Below, one piece after another: positions 44,547 to 54,400 of a stretch of 64,000 nucleotides of DNA. Origin of the DNA: Candidatus Amoebophilus asiaticus 5a2 (lineage in GTDB: Bacteria; Bacteroidota; Bacteroidia; Cytophagales; Amoebophilaceae); assembly GCF_000020565.1 (NCBI RefSeq), contig NC_010830.1, positions 848,001-912,000 on the forward strand, written 5' to 3'. A model generated the notes under the pieces. That model worked only from the letters and a program-made list of their open reading frames with translations. It was not told where the DNA came from and did no database searches. The position numbers and the translations under genes were made by a program. Every line of letters starts with the position of its first letter. Position 1 is the first letter of the stretch.

Positions 44547-45644
44547 ATGGGTTATACTCTATTGGCAATAGACACTCATTATGTTGAAGAGCAATTTAGC
44601 TTTTTTAAAAAACATGCATGGCTTTTATATGTGTTGGCCGTTCTGCTTATTGCTACAGGCTTAACCTATGGGGTACATATTTTATACCAAAAATTATCTC
44701 ATAAATGGAAAAAAAACGAGTATCCAATACTCAAAACTCTCATGCAGGCTCTCTATTGGCCTTTAGTTATTTTTATCTGGATAGAGGCGGTATCAATCAG
44801 TAGTAATTCATTCATTCCTTATATTAATTTTGCCGTTGTGCAATTTTTAGAAAAGGTACACAAGGTAAGCTCATTGATATTATTAGCTTGGATATTTATA
44901 AGATTTATTAAGCTATTTGAACATCAGCTATTACAAGGAAAATTTAAAAACCAAACTACAGACAAGACTACCATACAGATTACAGGTAAAATATTACGTG
45001 TAGCTGCTTTTACTATTTTTTCTCTATTACTTCTGCCCATAGTAGGGGTAGAAGTAACAGGTATTTTTGCTCTTGTGAGTGGTTCTACACTTACTCTGGG
45101 TATTGCAGGCCGGGATATTATAGCCAATTATTTCGGCGGTATTGTTGCTCATTCCGACGGACATTTTAAAGTAGGGGACTGGATCTATTCACCAGACAAA
45201 GATATAGAGGGAATTATAGAATATATTGGGTGGCGTTCTACACAAATTAGAACATTTGATAGAAAAATGTTATATGTTCCTAATGCTGTATTCTCTGCTA
45301 ATATTGTTGTAAATGCCAGTAGGATGACCAACCGTAGGATTAAGGATGTAATTAACATCCGTTATGAAGATGCCCCACGGGTAGGGAAGATTCTTGAAGA
45401 GGCTAATGCTATGTTGCAAGTCCACCCAGAATTAGACAAAAGCAGGCGTTTAGCATTGCATTTTATAGGATTTGGCCCCTTTTCTCTTAAGTTTGAGCTA
45501 CTTGCCTTTACCTATACAATTGATTGGCAAGAATACAGAGATATACAGGAGCGTATATTTCTGGATATCATAAAGATTGTCACAGATAATGGTGCCCAGA
45601 TAGCTCTTCCTCCTGCTGTAGCTCTAGAAAGTATGCAGAAATAG
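44547..45644 (+). CDS. MscS-family mechanosensitive channel
   Basis: 365 residues. Membrane helices lie at about 25-50, 65-85, 105-125 and 150-200. The pore-lining helix region VTGIFALVSGSTLTLGIAGR leads into DIIANYFGGIVAHSDGHFKV and GDWIY, the MscS beta-domain signature. The cytoplasmic part continues to the C-terminus (RIKDVINIRYEDAPRVG). Such channels release solutes during osmotic downshock. It is probably cotranscribed with the flippase. Confidence 0.9.
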   Translation: MGYTLLAIDTHYVEEQFSFFKKHAWLLYVLAVLLIATGLTYGVHILYQKLSHKWKKNEYPILKTLMQALYWPLVIFIWIEAVSISSNSFIPYINFAVVQFLEKVHKVSSLILLAWIFIRFIKLFEHQLLQGKFKNQTTDKTTIQITGKILRVAAFTIFSLLLLPIVGVEVTGIFALVSGSTLTLGIAGRDIIANYFGGIVAHSDGHFKVGDWIYSPDKDIEGIIEYIGWRSTQIRTFDRKMLYVPNAVFSANIVVNASRMTNRRIKDVINIRYEDAPRVGKILEEANAMLQVHPELDKSRRLALHFIGFGPFSLKFELLAFTYTIDWQEYRDIQERIFLDIIKIVTDNGAQIALPPAVALESMQK

Positions 45645-45773
45645 GTTGCTTATCAACATTGAAAATGCTTGTTTTTAATATTATTTAATATTAGATGATA
45701 CTATCTATAATCTAGTATTATACTTTATAGGCGTTAGTTATATACTAACTAATACTAGTATTAAAAGATTTAC

Positions 45774-46142
45774 TTGAAAATTAATTTGGAAGCTTCTCCT
45801 CACCAGCTTGGAAAAAAATATGAAGATTTAGCTACATCTTATTTGCAGCAAAAGGGACTCATGATTATGGTCCGAAACTATCGTTACAAAAAAGCAGAAA
45901 TAGATATTATAGCTCAAAAGGATGCCTGTCTTTATTTTATAGAAGTAAAAGCCAGAACGAGTGCTAAGTTTGGATATCCAGAAGCTTTTGTGAATACTTA
46001 CAAACAGCAATTAATAAAAGCAGCTGCTGAAAATTATATATTACAAAATGATTGGAATAGTTCCATTCGTTTTGACATTATTGCTATCCTAGATCAAAAA
46101 GGATGTATCAATTTAGAATATTTTGAAGACGCTTTTTCTTGA
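45774..46142 (+). CDS. YraN family protein (UPF0102)
   Basis: 122 residues from a TTG start, which is needed because no ATG precedes the conserved GKKYEDLATSYLQQKG. The endonuclease-like fold shows Glu20 region, NYRYKKAEIDIIA with the acidic residue and YFIEVKARTS (E-x-K). These are the catalytic residues of a Holliday-junction-resolvase-like PD-(D/E)XK nuclease. Function in the cell is not established. Confidence 0.92.
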   Translation: MKINLEASPHQLGKKYEDLATSYLQQKGLMIMVRNYRYKKAEIDIIAQKDACLYFIEVKARTSAKFGYPEAFVNTYKQQLIKAAAENYILQNDWNSSIRFDIIAILDQKGCINLEYFEDAFS

Positions 46143-46244
46143 TGATATTTAACTAGTTAGTAGACTGCAACCTATAGATTATTAGCAAATTTTAGAAATA
46201 AAGGCTAATTTTGTTCATCCAACAAACAACCAAAAGCACTCATC

Positions 46245-47312
46245 GTGATTGATAAACTAGAAGCTATAGAAAAAAAGTATGAAGAGGTTAGTAAGCAGAT
46301 CGTTGATCCGTCCATTATGGCTGATATGAAACAGTATGCTAGCCTCAACAAGACATATAAAGAACTTTCTAAAATTGTTGATGTATATACAGTATATAAA
46401 AGTAATTTAGCTAATCTTGAAAGTGCAAAAACATTACTAAGTATAGAAAAAGATGCAGCATTTAGAGATTTAGCCAAAGAGGAGATAGATAGCTTAGAAT
46501 TACAAAAAACGCAATTAGAAGAAGATTTAAAGTTTTTGCTTTTACCTAAAGATCCTAATGATAGTAAGAATGTTATATTAGAAATTAGAGCAGGTACAGG
46601 TGGAGATGAAGCAGGTATATTTGCTGGTGATCTATTTAGGATGTATAGTCGGTTTGCAGAGAAAATGCAATGGAAATTGTCAATTATTGAAGAAGTGGAG
46701 AGTACTTCTGGAGGCTATAAAGAAATTATCTGTAGCATAGCGGGCGAAGGAGCCTATGGAATGTTAAAATATGAATCAGGTGTACACCGTGTGCAGCGTG
46801 TACCCGCTACAGAAACGCAAGGTCGTATACATACCTCAGCAGCTAGTGTTGTAGTATTGCCAGAAATGGATGAAGTGGAAGTAGATCTAGATATGAACGA
46901 TATCCGAAAGGATACATTCTGTTCTTCTGGTCCTGGAGGGCAGTCTGTTAATACAACCTATTCTGCTATAAGGCTTACGCATATACCTACAGGCATTGTA
47001 GTGAGCTGTCAAGATGAAAAATCTCAGATTAAAAACTTAGAAAAAGCGCTTAAAGTATTGCGTGCTCGCTTATATGAGCAAGAACTTAAGAAACAGCAAG
47101 ATGCTATTGGAGCAGAAAGAAGATCGATGGTAAAAAGTGGTGACCGTTCTGATAAGATACGTACTTATAATTTCCCACAAGGTAGAGTTACAGACCATCG
47201 GATAGGTTATACCATTCATAATTTGCCTGCTGTAATGGATGGAGCTGTTGGAGATTTAATAGAAGCATTACAATTGGCAGATAATGCTGAGAGATTACAA
47301 CAAGGAGCGTAA
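46245..47312 (+). CDS. prfA: Peptide chain release factor 1
   Basis: 355 residues with GTG start. The start is supported by the family beginning DKLEAIEKKYEEV. Domain 2 has the stop-codon recognition tripeptide Pro-Ala-Thr at 187-189 (RVPATETQGRIHTS), typical of RF1, which reads UAA and UAG. Domain 3 has the GGQ motif at 231-233 (SSGPGGQSVNTT), whose Gln helps peptidyl-tRNA hydrolysis. No in-frame stop as in the RF2 autoregulatory site. Confidence 0.96.
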   Translation: MIDKLEAIEKKYEEVSKQIVDPSIMADMKQYASLNKTYKELSKIVDVYTVYKSNLANLESAKTLLSIEKDAAFRDLAKEEIDSLELQKTQLEEDLKFLLLPKDPNDSKNVILEIRAGTGGDEAGIFAGDLFRMYSRFAEKMQWKLSIIEEVESTSGGYKEIICSIAGEGAYGMLKYESGVHRVQRVPATETQGRIHTSAASVVVLPEMDEVEVDLDMNDIRKDTFCSSGPGGQSVNTTYSAIRLTHIPTGIVVSCQDEKSQIKNLEKALKVLRARLYEQELKKQQDAIGAERRSMVKSGDRSDKIRTYNFPQGRVTDHRIGYTIHNLPAVMDGAVGDLIEALQLADNAERLQQGA

Positions 47313-47728
47313 AAATTGATATGCTTGTTAATGAGTAGAAGTTATACGAGCGCTAGTATTATAAAGATAGAAGGTATATCGTAAAGTGTTAGTTTAGCAC
47401 AAAGCACAAATCTTATAATACTCTAATGTTAGAATAGTTAAGTTGAAGTGCTTAAGAGTCGAGTAATTATTATCTTCTTTATACCTTAATTATGAGGACA
47501 TTTTAAAGCTATTATATAATTCTTTATTAAGAGAAATGAGTATACTTATACTTATACTTATACTTATACTTATACTTATACTTATACTTATACTTATACT
47601 TATACTTATACTTATACTTATACTTATACTTATACTTATACTTATTCCTCTTTAATGACCTTTGATCAGAAAATTATGGATTATGCAAACAGGGGTTATC
47701 TGAAAGTAGTACCTGTAAATCTCCTAAT
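47313..47728. other. Intergenic region with microsatellite
   Basis: 416 bp between the convergent prfA and ankyrin genes. It is dominated by the TATACT array at 47541-47645. The remainder is A+T-rich with no gene. Confidence 0.6.
47541..47645. repeat. Perfect hexanucleotide microsatellite (TATACT), about 17.5 copies
   Basis: 105 bp of uninterrupted TATACT units with no mismatch. It lies 84 bp beyond the end of the ankyrin gene and about 230 bp beyond the prfA stop. A perfect array of this length must change copy number readily by replication slippage. The unit is six bases and lies outside coding sequence. Confidence 0.97.
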
Positions 47729-50017
47729 CTAGCTTATTGTTCCTAGTAGCATTTCCTCTAATGCTTTATATTTTTTCTGCCTAGCAATATCTATAGGAGT
47801 CTTACCATATTTATCCTTAGCATTTATATCCGCTCCATTTTGTATTAATAGTTTAGCTACTTCTAGATGTCCTTTTTGACATGCCCAATGAAATGAAGTT
47901 TCTCCATCTATATTTTTAGCCTGTATATCTGCCCCTTGTTCTAATAACAGCTTTACTACTCCTACACGTCCTTTGAGTACAGCCCAGTGTAATGCTGACT
48001 GACTTACTTCATCTTTAACATGTATATCTGCTCCTTTTTCTAATAGCAGCTTTGCTACTTCTGTATGTCCTTTTTGTGTAGCACAATCCAATGGTGTATA
48101 ACCTGTTTCTTCATTAGCATTTACCTCTGCTACTCTCTCTAATAATAATTTTATTGTTTCTATATTGCCACCCTCTGAAGCTGCATGTAGTGGAACGACT
48201 CCTGATTTATTCTTAACATTTACATCAGCTCCTTTATCTAGCAATAATTTTACTATTTCTGTATGCCATCCCTGAGAAGTTATATGTAATGCAGAGCTAC
48301 CTTCTATGTTCTGAGCATGTATATCAGCTCCTCTTGCTAATAACAGCCCTACCATTTCTACTTGGCCTTCTTGTGTAGCCCAGTGCAATAGCGTCCACCC
48401 GTTTTTATCTTTAGCATTCACATCTAATCCTCTTTTCAATAACAACTTTACTATTTCCAAGTGCCCGCATGCAGCGGCCTCGTATATGCCTGTGCAATAA
48501 CCGTCATGTATCTCAGCTCCTTTTTCTAATAGAAAGTCTACTATTTCCAAATGGCCGAACGCAGCAGAAAAGCCTAGTAAAGAAGGACCCTCTTTAGTTT
48601 TAGCATTTATATCTGCACCTTTTTGTAATAACAGCTTTAGTACTTCCAAGTTGCCATTTACAGCAGCAAAGTGCACTGGTAGGCCGCCTCCTTTTTCCTT
48701 AATATTTATATTTGCCCCTTTTTCTAATAGTAGTTCTATTACATTGATATGTCCTCTTCCTGCAGCTAGGTGGAGTGGGGATTGACCATCTTCACCTTTA
48801 GCATTTACATCTGCTCCCTTCTCTATAAGCAACTTAACTATTGATGGATAGCCATATGCAGCAGCCAGATGCAATGGTGTATCATCATCCTTATCTTTAG
48901 CATTAATATCAGCTCCCTTCTTGATCAATAACTTAACTATTGATGGATAGCCATATACAGCGGCCAGATGCAATGGTGTATCATCATCTGTATTTTTAGC
49001 ATTAATATCAGCTCCCTTCTTGATCAATAACTTAACTATTGATGGATAGCCATATGCAGCGGCCAGATGCAATGGTGTATCATCATCTGTATTTTTAGCA
49101 TTAATATCAGCTCCCTTCTTGATCAATAACTTAACTATTGATGGATAGCCATATGCAGCGGCCAGATGCAATGGTGTGTTATCATCTTTATTCTTTTTAT
49201 GCGTATCAGCTCCTAATTGTAACAATAGCTTGACTAATTCTTTATGTCCTTGGCCACTAGCTATATGTAAAGGAGTTTTCCTTTTATTATTACAAGCATT
49301 TAAATCAAGTGCTAATTTCTCTTGTAATGGTAATAAAAGATCGGCTACTTCTTGGACATAGTCCTTTTTGATAGCCTCTATAGATAAGTATTGAAGACTA
49401 GTACGGTCCATATTTTCTATATCAATAATATGAATTCCTAATTCTGCTAAGCGCTTATTAAGTAATATCTTGATTTGTTTAATAGCTAGGTGTAGAAACG
49501 TATCTCCTTCTTCATTTTTAAGGTTAATGTCAATATCAGAGTTTAATAACTGTTGTATCTGGTTTTTATCCCATTTGATAACCGCTTCATGTAAAGGATA
49601 CTGTATTTTTTTTGTCTCTTCTCCTCTTTTACCTCCTCCTAATAAGCCTAAGCGTGTTATATACACTTGATCGTTGATAATATGAGTATGGCTCTTTTGC
49701 CATTCTGTATTGTTAACAGAGGCTAGCGATAAATTGAGAACAGGATTTACTATAACAGGTGCTAGGTAGCTTCTACTAAACCCCTGTGGCAAGTTTTCTA
49801 TTACACTAGCTTGTAGTTTTCTTTGTTCTTGGATAAGACTAACCTTATGTCCTTGTTTGGAAACAAGTGTTTTACCTATGAGTATGAGCTGCTGAGTGTT
49901 TGCTTGGCTATCTTCAATAGATTGCAAAGAAGTAGAATGGGTACAATTCTGCAAACATAAGCTTATCATGAAGCTATAGGCTAAGAATTGACATTTAATA
50001 CTATAATAGTTTTTCAT
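47729..50017 (-). CDS. Ankyrin-repeat lipoprotein
   Basis: 762 residues. Signal peptide with a Cys at 25 (LCLQNC), so probably lipidated. Residues 30-125 form the module shared with the toxin-like protein at 23368 (GHKVSLIQEQRKLQASVIEN, GFSRSYL, EWQKSH, then GLLGGG). From about 130 to the end there are about 17 ankyrin repeats of 33 residues. Four consecutive ones, DDDTPLHLAAAYGYPSIVKL, are almost identical also at the DNA level (48810-49180). Ankyrin proteins of intracellular bacteria often bind host proteins, and a lipidated, exported one fits a role at the symbiont-host boundary; this is inference. The gene has a microsatellite downstream. Confidence 0.88.
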   Translation of the reverse strand: MKNYYSIKCQFLAYSFMISLCLQNCTHSTSLQSIEDSQANTQQLILIGKTLVSKQGHKVSLIQEQRKLQASVIENLPQGFSRSYLAPVIVNPVLNLSLASVNNTEWQKSHTHIINDQVYITRLGLLGGGKRGEETKKIQYPLHEAVIKWDKNQIQQLLNSDIDINLKNEEGDTFLHLAIKQIKILLNKRLAELGIHIIDIENMDRTSLQYLSIEAIKKDYVQEVADLLLPLQEKLALDLNACNNKRKTPLHIASGQGHKELVKLLLQLGADTHKKNKDDNTPLHLAAAYGYPSIVKLLIKKGADINAKNTDDDTPLHLAAAYGYPSIVKLLIKKGADINAKNTDDDTPLHLAAVYGYPSIVKLLIKKGADINAKDKDDDTPLHLAAAYGYPSIVKLLIEKGADVNAKGEDGQSPLHLAAGRGHINVIELLLEKGANINIKEKGGGLPVHFAAVNGNLEVLKLLLQKGADINAKTKEGPSLLGFSAAFGHLEIVDFLLEKGAEIHDGYCTGIYEAAACGHLEIVKLLLKRGLDVNAKDKNGWTLLHWATQEGQVEMVGLLLARGADIHAQNIEGSSALHITSQGWHTEIVKLLLDKGADVNVKNKSGVVPLHAASEGGNIETIKLLLERVAEVNANEETGYTPLDCATQKGHTEVAKLLLEKGADIHVKDEVSQSALHWAVLKGRVGVVKLLLEQGADIQAKNIDGETSFHWACQKGHLEVAKLLIQNGADINAKDKYGKTPIDIARQKKYKALEEMLLGTIS
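48810..49180 (-). repeat. Four near-identical 99-bp ankyrin repeat units
   Basis: The 99-bp unit containing TTAACTATTGATGGATAGCC (plus-strand reading) occurs four times in succession with only a few substitutions, much more alike than the other ankyrin repeats of the gene. This points to recent tandem duplication or gene conversion. Confidence 0.88.
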
Positions 50018-50097
50018 GATAGTAAAACAAAGATTGCTAGATTAATTTAAGATTAATGTGCCTCAACGATAGCCTGTATATATCGCTAAGAGCCTGT

Positions 50098-50622
50098 TCA
50101 TAATCTTTGTAGGCATATCCTTAGAAAAGCTAGCACTACCATTTGTAAGCTTGTCGATAATCTCCTTTCACAGTTCTTCCACAACCGTCGGCATTTTTCT
50201 AACCAGCCAAAGCTCCGTTCTACTATCCATCGCTTAGGTATTATCTTAAATTGATGCAATTCACTCCTTTTAGCCACTTCTACCTCCACTCCTTGAAGCA
50301 CTTCTTTTACTTGATTGGTAAATACTTTTCCTCTATAGCCTCCATCTACTAGCACCTTTTTTACCTTAGCTAATTGCTCTTTGTGCTCTGTTAACATACT
50401 TATTGCTCCAGCTCTATCTGTTTCACTAGCCTTTGTGATACCTATCCCATGGGGTAAGCCTTGGCTGTCTACGGCTATATGGCGCTTGATCCCCCTTATC
50501 TTTTTAGCTCCATCATAGCCTTTCTCTTTAGCTGTATCTGTATTTTTTACACTCTGCGCATCTATTATAATCAGGCTTGTTTGGGCTTGTCTACCTGCTT
50601 GCTTCCTCAGACGAGTAACCAT
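50098..50622 (-). CDS. IS5-family transposase, catalytic second frame
   Basis: 174 residues containing the DDE core: SLIIIDAQSVKNTD (first Asp), KKVLVDGGYRGKVF (second Asp) and KRWIVERSFGWLEKCRR (the Glu in the Y/R-E helix). The drawn ATG (50622) overlaps the first frame. Slippage in the A7 run before it (losing one A) would fuse the frames as EEALKKMVTRLRKQ. Fused length would be about 265 residues, normal for this group. Confidence 0.88.
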   Translation of the reverse strand: MVTRLRKQAGRQAQTSLIIIDAQSVKNTDTAKEKGYDGAKKIRGIKRHIAVDSQGLPHGIGITKASETDRAGAISMLTEHKEQLAKVKKVLVDGGYRGKVFTNQVKEVLQGVEVEVAKRSELHQFKIIPKRWIVERSFGWLEKCRRLWKNCERRLSTSLQMVVLAFLRICLQRL

Positions 50623-50890
50623 GTTTTTTTAACGCTTCTTCTAGAAAGCTTAAGCCATTTTCTTGCTTTTCACTCCATATCTGAAAATAAGCATGTATCG
50701 TACGCCATTTAGGAAAATCTTTAGGCAACATTCTCCATTGGCAGCCTGCCTTGAGCAGATACAGTAAGCCGGAAAACACCTCATATAGATCTACCTGGCG
50801 AGGTTTAGTTTTCTTGCGGGCTGCTTCCAAGATAGGGCGTATAACTTCAAATTGTTCTCTATTAATATTAGTAGGATACCCTTGAGTCAT
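50591..50890 (-). CDS. IS5-family transposase, N-terminal first frame (DUF4096)
   Basis: 99 residues. It has the N-terminal DNA-binding region with LYEVFSGLLYLLKAGCQWRM and LPKDFPKWRTIHAYF, the DUF4096 signature. The frame is lost at an A7 run near 50624-50632. Two-frame organisation is known in part of the IS5 family, so the break may be a functional slippage site rather than damage. Confidence 0.86.
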   Translation of the reverse strand: MTQGYPTNINREQFEVIRPILEAARKKTKPRQVDLYEVFSGLLYLLKAGCQWRMLPKDFPKWRTIHAYFQIWSEKQENGLSFLEEALKKHGYSSEEASR

Positions 50891-51034
50891 AGATAAGCTC
50901 CTTTTTTATCAGGTTATCGATCATTATCCTGACTAATCTAATAGCTCCTAGCTTATTAAACAAAGTTTATGAACAGGCTCTAAGTAAGTTCAAAAGTTCG
51001 GAAAGGGCTCTGGATAGGGCCTTATAGCAAAGAG

Positions 51035-51176
51035 ATGGATTGTTGAACGTACATTTGCTTGGTTTAATAATTTTAGAAGAATTTCTAAAGATTATGAAAT
51101 AGCTGTAAATTCTGACGAAAATATGCTGATGGTTGCACATACTATGTTGCTCTTAAAAAGGTTGAATTATCTATGA
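51035..51176 (+). pseudogene. C-terminal remnant of an IS5-family transposase
   Basis: A frame reads [20 protein letters not shown] and [17 protein letters not shown], then stops. The VERTFAW block is the Glu motif of IS5-type DDE enzymes. Nothing of the N-terminal part remains; the intact IS at 50090-50980 ends 55 bp earlier, so this is an older insertion next to it. Confidence 0.8.
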
Positions 51177-51483
51177 AGACAGCTTCTCAATATTTTAATA
51201 GCTGCTGTGCCGTAGAATTCTTAGACCATATACCAAGCAGCTACTTGTTCCTATCTATTATTATCTACTTGCATTTCGAATATTTAGTCATCATATAACC
51301 TTATTTTATATTTCCTTTCACTTCCAAATTTGAGAATTTTTCTTATATTATTAAGTATTGCTTATTCCTAACTTATCTTAAAACTTGATGAGTTAAGATA
51401 GTATGTATAATGCTAACTTCTGTTAATATTAAAATTAAAAGAAACAGTTAACTAAGTTCTAGATAATTTAAGGAGTATATAAC
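51177..51483. other. Intergenic region before the giant lipoprotein
   Basis: 307 bp, A+T-rich, no gene or repeat seen. It should carry the promoter of the gene at 51484. Confidence 0.4.
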
Positions 51484-54400
51484 TTGATAAACCCCAACAC
51501 AATTATGAATTTCTTAAAGAATAGCCACCGAAGATATTTATTGATAATACACCTGCTTGCTATACTATTAATTCTTAACAGTAGCAAGTGTGGCTGTGGA
51601 AAAGAGGAAGGTTTAAAAGACGATGTGTTTGGTAACATCATTATGCATGTGCCTACTGACCCGCTTATAGGTGATGTAAAAACTACAGAAATTAGTTTTA
51701 TGCTAGCAGATAATGCTACAATTGCCCCCCTAGAGAATTTTACTTTACAAGTTGTTTTACAAGACACTAGTGGTTCGATTAGCCAAATAAGCTATAAAGA
51801 TAGTACTGGTACACTAAAAGAAACTGATAAAGTAGATATTCCATTAAAGAGCCTTTTGGAAAAAGAGCATTTAACAACAGAAGAACCTAGCTTTACAATC
51901 CCTTTTACGTTGGTTCCTCATCCAACCTCTAAGGAATTAACTGCTGAATTTAAGTTGCTCAATAAAGCTGAATCTGTAAGTGAAGGAGAAGTTACCTGGA
52001 GGAAGGTTGATACAGCTGTTAATTTACTTTTAAGTAGAACTAGTGCTGAGAAAATAAAAGGGGATAATAAAATCATTAGCCTTAAAATTGAGAATAAAGA
52101 GCAGGAAGCAACAGAGAAAGGACAGTTAAAATTAAAGATTACAAGGACTCATGGGAATAAGGCTTTTATTAAAGGTTCTACTCAGTTAAAGAACACTAAT
52201 GTTTATACAATAGATCTTCCTATAATTGCACCTACTAATAGCTTGCTTTATGATCTAATTATGGATCCTAAAGAGGATCTACAGGCCACCTTTAGTATAC
52301 AACTACAATATAAGGGTAAAGATATTGGTACTGCAGTTATTGTAAGCTGGGAAAAAGGATTGGTAATAGAAGTTAAACATGATAGAACAACTGATAATGT
52401 TAAAGTTTTTGTTACTAATACAGGTACAGAAACAGCCGAAAAGGTGAAATTAACATATGATACTAAAACAGCTAATACTACAATTGGAAATACAGCTAAG
52501 AATGAAAAGATTCTGGAGAACTTAGCTCCGAATGAGAGAAAAGAAGTTAGTGATTTGGGTAAATTAAATTTTGGTAAAGATGATGCTGGCAAGGATAATA
52601 TAGCTGCAGCATGTGAATTTGGTATATCATGTGCATCAAGTTGCCCAATAAACCCTGTAACTACTGTAGTGAAGAAGGAGGTATTTACAAGATTAGATAT
52701 AGTGCTTTCACCTATTGTAACATATGATTCTGATAAAGAACAATTTAATTATACAATAGAAAATGCAGGAAAAGATACCGCAAAAGGGTTGCAGTTGAAG
52801 TATAAAAATATAAGTGTAAGTGAGGAAGGTAAGCTTGCTACATTAGATGCTAAACAAGAGAATACTATAATATTGGGTGATTTAGAAAGTGGCAATAAGT
52901 TTGAAGGTGTTTTAGCCGTAGATTTTAAAAATGCAGAAGTGGCCAAATTTAATTTTGAGCTACAGTATGATAATAAACCTATGGCTAAACTAGAACGGGA
53001 AGCCCAGAATAAACCTTTGAATTTATCATTAGCAATCATAAGTCCAACAAGAAGTAATGCTGAGGAGTATATACTTTATGGTGCTGAAAATGAGTTAAAA
53101 CTTAAAATTGAACAAGCACATAACAGCCGTACTATCGATATAAACCATTTAGCATTATCCATAAAAGTACCAGCTGGCGATGGAACTACTGTTTCCCATA
53201 TTGTAGATGGACCAGCGATAACTGAGCTAAAAGGGTCTGATTTAGGTAAAATAGATGATATTATTACTTTGTATGTAAATCCTAAACTAGAAGCAAAAGA
53301 AGCAAATATTAGAATTGAATTATATTATAAAGGAGAACTTGTAGGTGCACCGGTCTTAGCTCAGTGGAGGGAATATGGTGTATTTATACAAAGCTCAGGT
53401 CGTTTAATAGGTGAGCAGATAGGTTATTTTAAAATAATTGGCGTAAGTGATTTAGACCGTAGTGCAATTACTGTAAGTTTAGAAAGTGAAAAAGGTGCTA
53501 CTTTCCAATTCTATGATAAAATGAACGGTAATACTGAAGCTACTTTAGCTGATTTAGCTGAATATGACACAAAAGTATCTGCAAGCAACAGGGCAAGTTC
53601 AGAACCTATTTCTTTTACAATCAATGAAAAAAATGGCCAGAAAGAATCTGCAGTAAAGATTGTTATAAGACGAAAATCTAAAGTAATAGCAACACATACA
53701 ATAAACTGGATAGATAAAGGAATAAGCGTAGAACTTAAAACAAATACAATTCTTGAAGTAGAAGGTCGTCCAATAACTGTAAATATAAAAAATACAGGTG
53801 ATAAGGCTTTAAAATTAAGTGAAGTAAAAGTTAGGGTTAAAAATACAGAAAACCTTCGGTTTAATATAGGTAAGATGGCAGGCACTACGATTGAAGGAAC
53901 CTTAGAAGATATTATAGGTATTAAAGAACTAATTAGTAAAGCACAGATTAAAGTTTACTTACAACCTAATGCCTTGCTTAAAGATAAAATTGCAACCGGT
54001 GTAACCTTAACGCTTTTCGAGGAAAAGAACGGTAAGGAAAAAATATTAGAACAAAGGCGCGTAATATACTATATTGCTGATTTCTACAATACCCAGGTGC
54101 CAATTAGAGACATGAGTTCAGAAGGTTTTTCCTACATTTCAAAACAAATTGTAACGAATAAAGAGAATCCTGGATACCTTGCATATCTTTTAAGTAGTTT
54201 AAAAACTGGAATAGAAGTTTCTAATAAAATATTAGAAAAATATGAACAAATCACAGACACTCATACAGAGTTTAATGAACCTATACGTTTAATACGTGAC
54301 TTTATGTATGATAGGATTAAAAAATACACAATACTGACTGAGGAAACTAAAAAAGCAATAGCAGAATTAAGTGAACAAGACGAAACTATTGTGCAGTGGA

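Larger units (their letters stand above)
50090..50980 (-). mobile_element. IS5-family element, 891 bp
   Basis: Terminal repeats GAGCCTGTTCATAATCTTTG (left) and its counterpart with one mismatch at the right end, with the 3-bp target duplication TAA at 50087-50089 and 50981-50983. It contains two overlapping transposase frames on the minus strand joined at a run of seven A. It lies just upstream of the ankyrin gene, about 70 bp from its start, so it could influence its promoter. Confidence 0.9.

Noticed and set aside
47541-47645. Regular repeat array that might be read as CRISPR
   Set aside because: The units are 6 bp, contiguous and have no spacers; no cas gene is present.
52248-52592. Minus-strand frames inside the giant lipoprotein (also 52749-53039 and 53511-53885)
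   Set aside because: They lie wholly inside an intact 1378-codon gene, and their composition is that expected from antisense of Lys/Glu/Asn-rich codons.
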